DNA of 64,000 nucleotides from CAVQBC01 sp963848415 (lineage in GTDB: Bacteria; Actinomycetota; Thermoleophilia; Solirubrobacterales; Solirubrobacteraceae), in assembly GCA_963848415.1 (NCBI GenBank), contig CAWKDN010000001.1, positions 496,001 to 560,000 of the forward strand, written 5' to 3'. The notes below the pieces were generated by a model, which had not been told where the DNA came from, searched no databases, and saw only the letters and a list, made by a program, of their open reading frames with translations. The translations under genes and the position numbers were made by a program. This document shows, one piece after another, positions 26,600-36,051 of the stretch (positions within the stretch are counted from its first letter, which is position 1; the number at the start of each line of letters is the position of its first letter).

Positions 26600-28035
26600 C
26601 CGCCCGGCACCGGGATCTCGGCCCGCAGCCGCGTGCCGCGCCCGGCCGGGCTCTCGACCGCGAGCGTGCCGTCGAGCGCGGCCACGCGGTCGGCGAGCCC
26701 GCGCAGGCCCGACCCCTGGGTCGAGTCGGCGCCGCCGACGCCGTCGTCTGAGACCTCGACGGTCACGTTGCCGTTGACCTGCCGCACCGCCACGGTGGCG
26801 TGCGTCGCGCGGGCGTACTTGGCGACGTTGGCGAGCGCCTCGGAGACGACGAAGTAGGCCGCGCTCTCCACGGGCGCCGGGAGCCGGTTCGCGGCGTCGG
26901 CCTCGACCGTCACCGGCACGGGCACGCGCGGCACGAGCGCGTGCAGCGCCGGCTCGAGCCCCTGATCGGTGAGGACGGCCGGATGGATGCCGCGGGCGAG
27001 CTCGCGCAGCTCGGCCAGGCTGGTCTGCAGCTCCTCCTGGGCGCGGTCGAGCAGCTCGGCCAGCTCGCCGTCCTCCGGCGCGCGCGAGCGCGCGGAGCGC
27101 AGCAGCAGGGCGAGCGCGACGAGGCGCGACTGGGCGCCGTCGTGCAGGTCGCGCTCGAGCCGCCGGCGCTCGGCGTCACCGGCCTCGACCAACCGCGCGC
27201 GCGAGGCGCGCAGCTCCTCCAGGCGCTGGCGCAGCTCGGCGTCGAGCTCTGAGACCTGGGAGCGCAGCAGCCCGCCCAGGAAGGCGAAGGGCGTCAGGCC
27301 CGCCGCCACGAACGCGGCCCACCAGGCTGGGTCGCCGGCGCCCGCCCGCGCCAGCGTGACCAGCAGGAAGGTCAGCAGGGCGAAGACGTAGACCGGCGTG
27401 AGCTGCAGGCGCTCGAAGGCGCTGGTGCGCCGCCAGTGCAGCACCGCCCGTACGAGCACGACGGTGAACAGCACGACGTAGAGCACGGAGCCCAGCGCGA
27501 GCAGCGGGTCCGCCAGATCCGCGTTGCGCTCGACCAGCAGCAGATTCGTCGGGCAGCCGTCACAGCGGAGCTCCTCCGGGCCCGCGAAGAGCAGGGCCGG
27601 CAGCGAGGCGAACGGGAAGATGACGTAGCCCGCGATGACCACCGCCCGGTCGGCCCGCGACCGCAGCCGGCCCGAGGGGAAGCTCACGCCGAGGTGCACG
27701 AAGACGGCGCCCCAGACTCCGCCGATGGTGATCGCAACCGTGTAGAGCAGCGGCGAGCTGGCCGACTCCAGCGTGGACAGGAACCAGGCGAAGCCCAGCA
27801 GCACCATCAGCGCGCCGGTGCGGTTCTCGGGCCGCTCGCGCCAGGCGTAGAGGCCCGTGAAGATGAAGCTCCAGCCGACCGCCGTGCCGAGGATCGCGAA
27901 GACGGCCTTGGCGTCCTGGTGGTCGCTCGTGAGCACCAGCGCCATCACCGCCCCGCCGGTCAGCAGCGCGGCGACGACGATGGCGGTCCGGCGGGCAGGC
28001 GTCAGGATCGGCCGGGAGGCGACGGCGTCGGACAT
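26596..28035 (-). CDS. Orphan membrane sensor histidine kinase (NarL/DesK type)
   Basis: 479 aa. About seven hydrophobic segments span residues 15-255, then a short coiled coil, a HisKA_3 dimerisation box (ERRRLERDLHDGAQSR, phospho-acceptor His298) and an HATPase_c domain ending in GSGLRGLADRVAALDGTLAV. A CDGC pair lies in an extracellular loop near residue 160 and could bind metal or form a disulfide. It autophosphorylates and passes phosphate to a NarL-type regulator, but none is encoded nearby, so the partner is elsewhere. GATACT sits 8 bases before the ATG. Signal unknown. Confidence 0.92.
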   Translation of the reverse strand: MSDAVASRPILTPARRTAIVVAALLTGGAVMALVLTSDHQDAKAVFAILGTAVGWSFIFTGLYAWRERPENRTGALMVLLGFAWFLSTLESASSPLLYTVAITIGGVWGAVFVHLGVSFPSGRLRSRADRAVVIAGYVIFPFASLPALLFAGPEELRCDGCPTNLLLVERNADLADPLLALGSVLYVVLFTVVLVRAVLHWRRTSAFERLQLTPVYVFALLTFLLVTLARAGAGDPAWWAAFVAAGLTPFAFLGGLLRSQVSELDAELRQRLEELRASRARLVEAGDAERRRLERDLHDGAQSRLVALALLLRSARSRAPEDGELAELLDRAQEELQTSLAELRELARGIHPAVLTDQGLEPALHALVPRVPVPVTVEADAANRLPAPVESAAYFVVSEALANVAKYARATHATVAVRQVNGNVTVEVSDDGVGGADSTQGSGLRGLADRVAALDGTLAVESPAGRGTRLRAEIPVPGG

Positions 28036-28075
28036 CGCCCCCCAGTATCGCGTCAGGCTGGGACGCGGCGCCGCG

Positions 28076-28294
28076 TCACTGGCGCTTCCCGCGTCCCTCG
28101 TGGTAGAGGTCGCCCAGCGGCCCGATCGCTGCGCGGTCGGCGTTCTGGGCGACGGTGCGCGCCGGACCCGCCTTGCGCGCCTCGTGGGCGGCCTCGGGCG
28201 TGTCGTCCATCGGCTGGGGCCGCCGGAGCGCCTTCCGCAGCCAGCCCGGCAGGCGGACCTCGCCGCCCCACTCCTCCTGCTTGCGTTGTGCCAT
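28076..28294 (-). CDS. Small basic hypothetical protein
   Basis: 72 aa, MAQRKQEEWGGEVRLP to LYHEGRGKRQ. AAAGGAGG upstream of the ATG supports the start and rules out the longer frame. It is basic, hydrophilic and lacks membrane segments. A central PEAAHEARKAGPART stretch is probably helical. No family recognised. It is 40 bases downstream of the kinase start in the same direction, possibly its own unit. Confidence 0.6.
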   Translation of the reverse strand: MAQRKQEEWGGEVRLPGWLRKALRRPQPMDDTPEAAHEARKAGPARTVAQNADRAAIGPLGDLYHEGRGKRQ

Positions 28295-28359
28295 CCCGGC
28301 CTCCTTTCCCGGCGCCTCAGAGGCCACTTCGGAGCTGCGTGCGAGTTGTGACCGATCGT

Positions 28360-28566
28360 CTAGAGCGCAGCGGAGGTGCTCAGGCTGCGCAGCTCGGCGA
28401 CGGTCTGGGCGAGCGCGTCGACCTCCTCGCCGAGCGCCTCGAGCGCGGTGACGTCGCCGTCGCGGGCACTCGCGACCGCGGCGCGGCACTGGGCGACGTG
28501 CTCCTCGACCGCTGCGAGGCGCGCCTCGATGGCGTCGGGGTCCATGCGGGCCGGGGCGTCTCCCAT
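28360..28566 (-). CDS. Small coiled-coil hypothetical protein
   Basis: 68 aa. IEARLAAVEEHVAQCRAAV and ALEALGEEVDALAQTVAELR show heptad spacing of Leu/Val/Ala, so a helical hairpin or coiled-coil dimer is likely. No good ribosome site is present at the first ATG (28566); ATG at 28545 is an alternative. It lies head-to-head with the coiled-coil gene at 28639. Function unknown. Confidence 0.5.
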   Translation of the reverse strand: MGDAPARMDPDAIEARLAAVEEHVAQCRAAVASARDGDVTALEALGEEVDALAQTVAELRSLSTSAAL

Positions 28567-28638
28567 CAGGCCCGGTGCCTACCCGCGCCTCCGGTCCCCT
28601 ACGCGCGCGTGGCGCCCCGCAAGCGATAGAACCCGCAC

Positions 28639-29483
<845 letters not shown>

Positions 29484-29487
<4 letters not shown>

Positions 29488-30020
29488 GCGCAGTTCGGCC
29501 AGGCCGACGGGCCCTGGGTGCGCATGAGCCGCGCGGCGAGCCGGTCCTGGGTCCGCGGCGAGGCCTCGTGCGGCAGGCCGCGGCCGCCGACGGAGCGCCA
29601 GGTCGACGCCGAGAACTGGTAGGCGCCGTAGTAGCCGTTGCCGGTGTTCGCCCGGTAGTTGCCGTCGGACTCGCACGCGCGGATCTTGGCCAGGCGCTCG
29701 GCCATCCCGCCCAGCGACTCGCGCGCCGAGAGGCCGAGCGAGCGCAGCGTCTCCGGCCCCGCCACGCCGTCGGCCACCAGGCCGTTGGCCCGCTGGTGGC
29801 GGCGTACGGCGCGCACGGTCTCGGTGCCGTACTCGCCGTCGGCCGCGATCCCGAGCGCGCGCTGGAGCTTGCGGACCGCCGTGCCGCGATCGCCGCGCTC
29901 GAGCGTGGCCGCCGCCGCGGCGGCGGGCGGCGGTTCGCTCAGGCCCGGCAGGGCGAAGGCCGCGCACGCCAGGCCCAGCGCGGCGAGCGATCGGAGGACT
30001 GCAGTGGACGACGGGGACAC
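29484..30020 (-). CDS. Secreted Rpf-like transglycosylase with peptidoglycan-binding domain
   Basis: About 178 aa. The start is GTG at 30020 (GTG at 30026 possible); the longer open frame is rejected because it runs through a riboswitch. A signal peptide (VLRSLAALGLACAAFALPGL) is followed by a PG_binding_1 domain (LERGDRGTAVRKLQRALGI to GPETLRSLG). A C-terminal lysozyme-like fold has catalytic Glu in IRACESDGNY, with GNGYYGAYQFSASTWRSVGG and SAWPNCA, as in resuscitation-promoting factors. It should cleave glycan strands outside the cell during growth or germination-like resuscitation. It is controlled by c-di-AMP through the upstream leader. Confidence 0.9.
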
Positions 30021-30035
30021 TTCCACCTCACTGTG

Positions 30036-30190
30036 GGTCTCGACGCCTACGGGGTTAGCTGTCGGGCTCGCGCGAAGACCTGCGCTACGCCGCGCTGACG
30101 GCGGCGATTCGCCCCGGGGACCGTCGTTCAAGAGCGGTCCCATCGGGTCCCCCGTTCCCCGCCGCCGTGGACGGCGGGAACTCGGCTTGA
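30036..30190 (-). ncRNA. Cyclic-di-AMP riboswitch (ydaO/yuaA class)
   Basis: Minus-strand leader with the conserved blocks in order: GGGGGACCC (30145-30153), GGGGCGAATCGCC (30103-30115), the GGCGTAGCGCAGG segment (30079-30091), and GACAGCTAACCCCGTAGGCG followed by TCGAGA (30038-30063). These are hallmark ydaO sequences. It ends about 10-16 bases before the transglycosylase start. In this class c-di-AMP binding normally turns expression off, and in actinobacteria the class typically precedes Rpf and wall-hydrolase genes, as here. Limits are approximate. Confidence 0.93.
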
Positions 30191-30208
30191 TGTGCGGTTG
30201 CGGGCGCA

Positions 30209-30214
30209 AGCATA
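30209..30214 (-). promoter_or_regulatory. Putative -10 of the riboswitch transcript
   Basis: TATGCT on the minus strand, about 20 bases upstream of the first recognisable riboswitch base, placing transcription start near 30202. No clear -35. The candidate is chosen by position and match to TANNNT. Confidence 0.4.
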
Positions 30215-30346
30215 CGCGCCGCGGGCCGGCGAGGCGGCCGAGCCGCCGATGACGAGCGCCGGGGCGCCAGAACCGCCAACCGAGACGAGAACTGCCTCAT
30301 ATCCGAGAACTTCTCGTCCCACCCGGCGGAGCACCCCTCCCAAGCC

Positions 30347-31708
30347 CTACCAGCCGGGGCTCGCCAGGTATGGCGCCAGGCCACGCAGTTCAGGCTCCAT
30401 CGGCTCGTGCGCCATAACCCGCCGGAACGCCGCAGAGTGCCCCTCGAAGCGCTCCCGGCCGTAGTCGGCGGCCCGCTCCGTAGCGATCGCGAACGGCCAG
30501 TCGGACGCCTGCAGCGCGAGCAGCTCGCGCAGCGCGCGGGGATCGATGACGCGCGCCGCCACGGCGTCCAGCTCGGCCTGCCGCTGCCGCCAGGGGAGCC
30601 CGCCGGCGCGCGGCCCACTCCAGGTGGAGAGATCCCGCCCGTCCCCCCACGACGTCGGCTCCAACCCCTTCAGAGCAGCAGTTGGCGCGACCTCGCCCAG
30701 CGCGGCGTCCAACGGGAGCACCGTGAGGCCAGCGTCCTCGACCGCCGACAGAACGGCCGCCAGCCACGCCGGCCCCTCGAGCCACCAGTGCCCGAGCAGC
30801 TCGGTGTCCAGTGCGCACACGCACAGGCCGCCGTCCCGGACCCGCCGGCACACCCAGGCGACGAACTCGCGCGCGTCCGCGGCCACCTGGCGCTCCGCGC
30901 GCGCCTCGTCGTAGGGCGCCCCGTCGACCGCCCACGCGCGGTGGTGGTGCGGCGTCAGCCGGTCGAAGGCGCGGTAGGGCGCCCGCGAGGGGTAGCCGCG
31001 TGCGCCCCAGACGAGCTCGATCGCCGCCCGGTCGATCGGCACGAGCAGCGGCCCCGCGTCCGTGCGCTGTGGCTGCAGCTGCTCCCGCGCCCCGAGCCCG
31101 AGCACGTCGGTGAAGTCCACGCACGCCGCGCGCACGCCCGCCTCCGCCAGCAACCCGTCGAGCCACGGCGCGTACCCGCACTCGGGCAGCCAGAAGCCGC
31201 CCGACCAGCCGCCGAAGCGCGCCCGGTGGGCACCGACACCGGTCGCGAGCTGCAGCCGCACGCCGGCGTCGCTCGCGAGCAGCGGCAGCAGCGGATGGGT
31301 TGCCGCCGAGGTCCACGAGACGTGCGGCGCGAAGGCGCCGAGCAGGTCGCGGCCGCGGCGGTCCAGGGCGTCCGCGGCGGCGGCGTAGCGCGCGGCGCTG
31401 CGCTCGAGCGCTGCCGCGACGCCCGGGTCCGCGGTGGTGGCCAGGTCGCGCCGGTGGGTCTCCGGCCGGGTCTCGCGCAGGAACGCCGCGCAGCGGTCCA
31501 GCGCCATTGGCGCCGCGAGCTGGTCGGCGAGCACCGGCGTCAGCGACATCGTCACGCGCCCGGGCGCCGCGTCGAGCACGTCGAGCAGCGGCAGGTAGCT
31601 GGCCGCGATCGCCTCCCACAGCAGCTCTTCGCCCAGCGGCCAGGTGCCGAAGCCCTCGACGTAGGGCATGTGCGTGTGCAGGACGATCGCGAGCGCGCCG
31701 CGGCTCAT
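30347..31708 (-). CDS. GH57 1,4-alpha-glucan branching enzyme-like protein
   Basis: 453 aa. ATG at 31708 overlaps the methyltransferase stop (ATGA). All GH57 landmarks are present: HTHMPYVEGFGTWPLGEE at the N-terminus, nucleophile Glu176 in FWLPECGYAP, and acid/base Asp301 in ALDTELLGHWWLEGP. A helical DUF1957-type C-terminal domain follows (TWSGPRAGGLPWRQRQ to the end). Members make alpha-1,6 branches in glycogen or related alpha-glucans, though some DUF1957 enzymes hydrolyse instead. No other glycogen genes adjoin; it is the last gene of the photolyase operon. Family sure, exact reaction less so. Confidence 0.9.
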   Translation of the reverse strand: MSRGALAIVLHTHMPYVEGFGTWPLGEELLWEAIAASYLPLLDVLDAAPGRVTMSLTPVLADQLAAPMALDRCAAFLRETRPETHRRDLATTADPGVAAALERSAARYAAAADALDRRGRDLLGAFAPHVSWTSAATHPLLPLLASDAGVRLQLATGVGAHRARFGGWSGGFWLPECGYAPWLDGLLAEAGVRAACVDFTDVLGLGAREQLQPQRTDAGPLLVPIDRAAIELVWGARGYPSRAPYRAFDRLTPHHHRAWAVDGAPYDEARAERQVAADAREFVAWVCRRVRDGGLCVCALDTELLGHWWLEGPAWLAAVLSAVEDAGLTVLPLDAALGEVAPTAALKGLEPTSWGDGRDLSTWSGPRAGGLPWRQRQAELDAVAARVIDPRALRELLALQASDWPFAIATERAADYGRERFEGHSAAFRRVMAHEPMEPELRGLAPYLASPGW

Positions 31709-32472
31709 GGCCGCAGCACGGCCACGAAGTCCAGCGCCCGCTCGAGCCCGGTCGCGCGCAGCGCGAAGTCGCGCGTCGCGATCGCCGGCGTGAAGCGGTC
31801 GTAGAACGGCCGCGTGATCCGCAGGGCGGCGTGGACGCGGTCCCAGCCCAGCCGCAGGGCCAGCGCGTGCGCGCGCAGGCGGCGGGCGTGATGGAGCCCG
31901 AGCAGCTCGACCGAGCCGAAGTGCGCCGCGCACAGCGCCCGGAACTCATCCGCGCAGTACTCGTGCACGTGCCACGGGTTGCCCGAGCGCTCGGCGCCCG
32001 CGGGCGCCAGCGTGCGCACGTTGGGGGTGGAGACGAAGGCGACGCCGTCGGGCCCGACGAGCGTCCGCAGGCGGTCGAGCACCGCGCCCGGGTCCTGGAC
32101 GTGCTCGATCGTCTGCAGGAAGACGACCGCGTCGGCGTCGCCGTCCCACAGCTCGATCATCGTGCGCTCGAAACGCAGGCCGGGTGCCGTGTACTTCGCC
32201 TTCGCGTGCCCGAAGGCCTCGGGGTTGGCGTCGACGCCGACGACCGCGTCGGCGTGGCGCGCCAGCACCGCGCTGCCGTAGCCCTCCCCGCAGGCGAGGT
32301 CGCACACGCGGCGGCCCGCCACGCGGGGGGCGATCCACTCATAGACGGCGAGGTGGCGGCGGAACCAGTAGTTCTCGGCCGGCACGTCGGGCAGGGTGCG
32401 CTCGCCGGTCAGGCGCAGCGGCACGACGCCCGCGGGCTGGTCGCGCTGGAGATAGGGGTCGGCACCCGCCAT
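31705..32472 (-). CDS. Class I SAM-dependent methyltransferase
   Basis: 255 aa. The start at 32472 (MAGADPYLQRDQ) is chosen because it follows the photolyase stop by 14 bases; the longer frame would run into that gene. The Rossmann SAM motif is VCDLACGEGYGSAVLA (motif I), then VVGVDANPEAFGHAK (motif II acid) and AVVFLQTIEHVQDPGAVL. The C-terminal 100 residues are helical and basic. The substrate is unknown; the pattern is that of small-molecule or glycan methyltransferases. It sits between photolyase and GH57 genes, so modification of a sugar or cell-surface glycan is a reasonable guess. Confidence 0.85.
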   Translation of the reverse strand: MAGADPYLQRDQPAGVVPLRLTGERTLPDVPAENYWFRRHLAVYEWIAPRVAGRRVCDLACGEGYGSAVLARHADAVVGVDANPEAFGHAKAKYTAPGLRFERTMIELWDGDADAVVFLQTIEHVQDPGAVLDRLRTLVGPDGVAFVSTPNVRTLAPAGAERSGNPWHVHEYCADEFRALCAAHFGSVELLGLHHARRLRAHALALRLGWDRVHAALRITRPFYDRFTPAIATRDFALRATGLERALDFVAVLRP

Positions 32473-32486
32473 GGCGGGCGGGCACT

Positions 32487-33953
32487 CTAGGAGAGCTCGC
32501 GCCGGAACGCGCGCGCCCGGCGCTTGATCGCGTCGAGCTCGCCCGCGTCGATGCCGCGCAGGTTGCGCAGCGGGAGCGACATCCGGCGGTTGCCCTCGAA
32601 GCGCTCGGCGTGGCGGTCCATGAAGTCCCAGTAGGACGCCGTGAACGGGCAGGCGTCCTCCCCCGTGCGCTGCTTGGGGTCGTAGCGGCAGTCCCCGCAG
32701 TAGGTGCTCATGCGGTTGATGTAGTTGCCGCCGGCGGCGTAGGGCTTGGTCATCATCCTGCCGCCGTCGGCCCACAGCGACATGCCCGCGGCGTTGGGCG
32801 CCATCACCCACTCGGCGCCGTCGATGAAGGCGGCGTGGAACCACTCGACCGCCTCCCACGGCTTCACGCCGGTCAGCAGCAGCGTGTTGCCGAGCACCAT
32901 CAGGCGCTGGATGTGGTGCGCGTAGGCGCGCTCGCGGACGTCTGCCAGCGTCGCGCGCAGACACTCCGCGTCGGTCTTGCCCGTCCAGAAGGCCGCCGGC
33001 AGCGCGCGCTGGGCGCGCAGCGCGTTGCCGCGCCGCCAGTCGCGCTCGCGGTACCAGTACATCCCCCATACGTACTCCCGCCAGCCGATGATCTGGCGGA
33101 CGAAGCCCTCGACCGATGCGAGCGGTGCGTCGCCCACGCGCCAGGCCGCCTCGGCGGCCCGGCAGGCGTCGAGCGGCGCCAGCAGCCCGAGGTTCATCGG
33201 CGCCGAGAGCTTCGCGTGGAAGAGCCACGGCTGCCCCGAGACCATCGCGTCCTGCCACGGGCCGAAGTCCGCGAGCCGCCGGCCGACGAAGTCCTCGAGC
33301 GCCCGCTTGGCCTCCGTCGCGGTCGCCGGCCACTCGCGCGGGCCGTCCTCGCCGAACTCGGGCAGCTCCATGGCATCCAGGTCGCGTCGGACCTCTTCGT
33401 CGATCTCGTCCTCGCGCGGCGTGTAGGGCGCCGGCGCGTCGAGCCCCTCGCGCGGCGGACGGCGGTTCTCGGCGTCGAAGTTCCAGCGCCCGCCGGCCGG
33501 TTCCTCGCCGTCTTCGAGCAGCAGCCCGAAGCGCCGGCGCTGCTCGCGGTAGAAGTCCTCCATCACCAGCCGCTTGCGGCCGCCGGCCCACGCCGCGAAG
33601 TCGTCGGGGTCGGTCAAGAACTGCGTGCCGGTGACGAAGCGCACGCCCGCCGCCTGCAAAGCGCGGCGTCCCGGCGCGGAGTGCGGCGCCGCGCAGACCA
33701 CGTCGCCGAAGTCCTGCAGGACGCCGGCCATGTCGGGCTCGTCGCGGCGCTCGATCACCTCGGCCTCGCCGCGCTCGCGCCGCTCGGCCGCGAAGTGGCG
33801 CATCGCCGAGAGCACGAGGTGCCGGCGCCGGCGGTGGTAGCGCAGGCGCCCGAGCGCCCGCCGCGACTCGATCAGCAGCACGCGGTCGGCGCCCTCGAGC
33901 GCGGGGTTGTCGTGCGAGAGCTGGTCGCCGAGGACCAGGGCCGTGTGGCCCAT
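32487..33953 (-). CDS. FeS-type prokaryotic (6-4) photolyase/cryptochrome (PhrB family)
   Basis: 488 aa. The N-terminal DASH-like alpha/beta domain (ALVLGDQLSHDNPAL) is followed by a FAD-binding helical domain (QIIGWREYVWGMYW, NAAGMSLWADGGRMMTKPYA). Cys331, Cys419, Cys422 and Cys435 match the 4Fe-4S ligands of Agrobacterium PhrB with a constant offset of 19 residues. His346-His347 match its active-site His pair. It should repair (6-4) photoproducts in light; some relatives act as cryptochrome sensors. Its ATG overlaps the CPD photolyase stop by one base (TGATG). Highly secure family call. Confidence 0.95.
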   Translation of the reverse strand: MGHTALVLGDQLSHDNPALEGADRVLLIESRRALGRLRYHRRRRHLVLSAMRHFAAERRERGEAEVIERRDEPDMAGVLQDFGDVVCAAPHSAPGRRALQAAGVRFVTGTQFLTDPDDFAAWAGGRKRLVMEDFYREQRRRFGLLLEDGEEPAGGRWNFDAENRRPPREGLDAPAPYTPREDEIDEEVRRDLDAMELPEFGEDGPREWPATATEAKRALEDFVGRRLADFGPWQDAMVSGQPWLFHAKLSAPMNLGLLAPLDACRAAEAAWRVGDAPLASVEGFVRQIIGWREYVWGMYWYRERDWRRGNALRAQRALPAAFWTGKTDAECLRATLADVRERAYAHHIQRLMVLGNTLLLTGVKPWEAVEWFHAAFIDGAEWVMAPNAAGMSLWADGGRMMTKPYAAGGNYINRMSTYCGDCRYDPKQRTGEDACPFTASYWDFMDRHAERFEGNRRMSLPLRNLRGIDAGELDAIKRRARAFRRELS

Positions 33954-35356
33954 CAGCCGCCCGCCGCCGCGTAGCGCTCGAGCGCCCGCCGGCGCTCGGC
34001 CTGGTGGTCGACGATCGGCGCCGGGTAGTCGCGGCCGATCACGCAGGACGCCGCCCGCTGCTCGCCGGCGTCCATCGTCCACGGCTCGGCCAGCTTGTCG
34101 TCGGGCACCTCGCGCAGCTCGGGCACCCACCGGCGCACGTACTCGCCCTCGGGGTCGAAGCGCGCCTGCTGGCGGGCCGGGTTGTAGATCCGGCGGAAGG
34201 CCGGCTGCGGGTCGGTCCCGACCGAGGCGATCCACTGCCAGTTGCCGTTGTTGGACGCCTCGTCGCCGTCGAGCAGGTAGCGCATGAAGTGCGCCTCGCC
34301 CCAGCGCCAGTCGACGTGCAGGTCCTTGGTCAGGAACGAGCCGACGACGAGCCGCGCCCGATTGTGCATCCAGCCGCGCGCGCGCAGCTGGCGCATCGCG
34401 GCGTCCACGAGCGGGAAGCCGGTGCGCCCCTCTCGCCAGGCGGCGAAGCCCTCGCGGTCGTCGGCGGTCTCCAGCGCGCGGAAGCGCGGCTGGTGGGCCT
34501 CGCGCGCGTTGCCGGGGTGGTGGAGCAGCACGTGGGCGTAGAAGTCGCGCCACGCGAGCTGGCGGACGTAGGCGCCGGCGCGCCTGGCCCCCGACGCCTC
34601 CGCGCGCCCGGCCAGCTCGCGCGCCGAGACGCAGCCGAAGTGCAGGTAGGGCGAGAGCTCCGACGAGCCGCCCACCATCCGGTCGTGCAAGTCGCGGTAG
34701 TGATCCAGCCCGGTCTCGAGCCACCCGGCCATGCGCTCGCGGCCGGCGCGCTCGCCCGGCGGGAAGGGCTCGGCCAGCTCGGGCTCATAGCCCAGCTCGC
34801 CGAGGCTCGGCAGCAAACCCGGCTCGAGGCCAGCCGGCAGCGCCAGCGAGCTCGGCGCGTCGTGCACCGGCCGGCGCGGGAGCTGCTGCCAGGCGCGCCA
34901 GAACGGGGTGAAGACGACGAACGGCTCGCCGCCCTGCGTGCGCGGCTTGCCGACGTCGGCGATGAAGTTCCCCGGCGTGCGGCGCGCTCGCACCCCGGCC
35001 TCCCGCAGCGCCCCCTCCACGCGGCGGTCGCGGGCCATCGCGAACGGCGAGACGTCGGAGGCGAAGTAGACGGCGCCCGCACCCGCCTCCCGGGCCAGGT
35101 CGGCCAAGACCGACTCCGGCGCCCCCTCGCGCACGACGAGATCGCCACCGCGAGCCCGCAGCGCCTCGCGCAGCTCACGCAGGCAACCCAGCAGGAACTC
35201 CGTGCGCGCCGCGGAGGGGAAGCGCCCGCGCAGCAGCCGCCGGTCGAGCACGAAGGCCGGCACGACGTGGGCGTGCTCCTCCAGGGCCGCCGCGAGCCCC
35301 GGGTGATCATGCACGCGCAGGTCGCGCCGGAACCAGACGATCGCGGTCGAGGACAT
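33953..35356 (-). CDS. phr: Class I CPD deoxyribodipyrimidine photolyase
   Basis: 467 aa. The antenna-binding alpha/beta domain starts IVWFRRDLRVHDHPGL. The FAD domain contains ELSPYLHFGCVSARELA, FPLVDAAMRQLRARGWMHNR, SFLTKDLHVDWRWGEAHF and NNGNWQWIASVGTDPQPAFR, all characteristic of class I cyclobutane-dimer photolyases. It splits UV-induced pyrimidine dimers using light. First gene of a four-gene operon (CPD photolyase, (6-4) photolyase, methyltransferase, GH57), divergent from the Lon-domain gene at 35428. No ribosome site is evident before the ATG. Confidence 0.95.
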   Translation of the reverse strand: MSSTAIVWFRRDLRVHDHPGLAAALEEHAHVVPAFVLDRRLLRGRFPSAARTEFLLGCLRELREALRARGGDLVVREGAPESVLADLAREAGAGAVYFASDVSPFAMARDRRVEGALREAGVRARRTPGNFIADVGKPRTQGGEPFVVFTPFWRAWQQLPRRPVHDAPSSLALPAGLEPGLLPSLGELGYEPELAEPFPPGERAGRERMAGWLETGLDHYRDLHDRMVGGSSELSPYLHFGCVSARELAGRAEASGARRAGAYVRQLAWRDFYAHVLLHHPGNAREAHQPRFRALETADDREGFAAWREGRTGFPLVDAAMRQLRARGWMHNRARLVVGSFLTKDLHVDWRWGEAHFMRYLLDGDEASNNGNWQWIASVGTDPQPAFRRIYNPARQQARFDPEGEYVRRWVPELREVPDDKLAEPWTMDAGEQRAASCVIGRDYPAPIVDHQAERRRALERYAAAGG

Positions 35357-35413
35357 GCCCGACGGATACGGCGAGCACCACCGGAAGGGCCATCCCGGGC
35401 GGCGGCGCGGACG

Positions 35414-35419
35414 TACACT
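35414..35419 (+). promoter_or_regulatory. Putative -10 of the Lon-domain gene (leaderless)
   Basis: TACACT ends 8 bases before the GTG at 35428, with no Shine-Dalgarno between; this spacing puts transcription start at or near the GTG. The same hexamer and spacing recur before the gene at 52497. Confidence 0.5.
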
Positions 35420-35427
35420 TTCTGACT

Positions 35428-36051
35428 GTGGTGCTCATGCGCGACTTCCCGCTCTTCCCGCTCGGCATCGTCGCGCTGCCCACGGAGCTGGTGCCGCTGC
35501 ACATCTTCGAGGACCGCTACAAGGCGATGATGGCGCGCTGTGAGGAGGAGGAGTCCGAGTTCGGCATCGTGTGGGTCTCCGACGACGGCCTCAAGACGGT
35601 CGGCTGCGCGTGCGAGATCGCCGAGGTGCTCGAGCGCATGGACGACGGGCGCATCAACCTGATCGCCCGCGGCACGCGCCCGTTCCGGATCGAGGAGCGC
35701 CAGGAGGAGCTGGTCTATCCGGCCGGCACCGTCGAGTTCCTCGACGACCGCGAGGAGGACGCCGACGCCGACGCCGCCGGGCAGGCCCACGAGACCTACG
35801 CCGAGCTGGTCCGCCAGGCGACCGACCGGACGCCCGACGAGGATGAGATCGCCGAGATGAGCGCCTACGAGATGGCCGCGACGGTGGAGTTCGGGCTCGA
35901 GGCCAAGCAGGGGCTGCTCGACCTGCGCTCGGAGTCCGCGCGGCTCAAGCTCGTCACCCGGCTGTTCCGCGCCGCGCTCAAGCGGCTGGACTTCGTCGAC
36001 CGCGCGCAGACCCGCGCGCGCTCGAACGGCAAGGTCCACTTCCCGGGCTGA
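35428..36051 (+). CDS. Stand-alone Lon N-terminal (substrate-binding) domain protein
   Basis: 207 aa. FPLFPLGIVALPTELVPLHIFEDRY is the LON/PUA-like N-terminal signature (long hydrophobic strand pattern, residues ~6-30). RINLIARGTRPFRI and a helical C-terminal half follow. No AAA+ or Ser-Lys protease domain is present, so it is the short one-domain form common in bacteria, thought to bind proteins or nucleic acids. An acidic Asp-Ala insert lies near residue 112. The GTG at 35428 suits the -10 at 35414; ATG at 35437 is an alternative. It ends directly against the convergent ltrA-like gene. Confidence 0.87.
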   Translation: MVLMRDFPLFPLGIVALPTELVPLHIFEDRYKAMMARCEEEESEFGIVWVSDDGLKTVGCACEIAEVLERMDDGRINLIARGTRPFRIEERQEELVYPAGTVEFLDDREEDADADAAGQAHETYAELVRQATDRTPDEDEIAEMSAYEMAATVEFGLEAKQGLLDLRSESARLKLVTRLFRAALKRLDFVDRAQTRARSNGKVHFPG

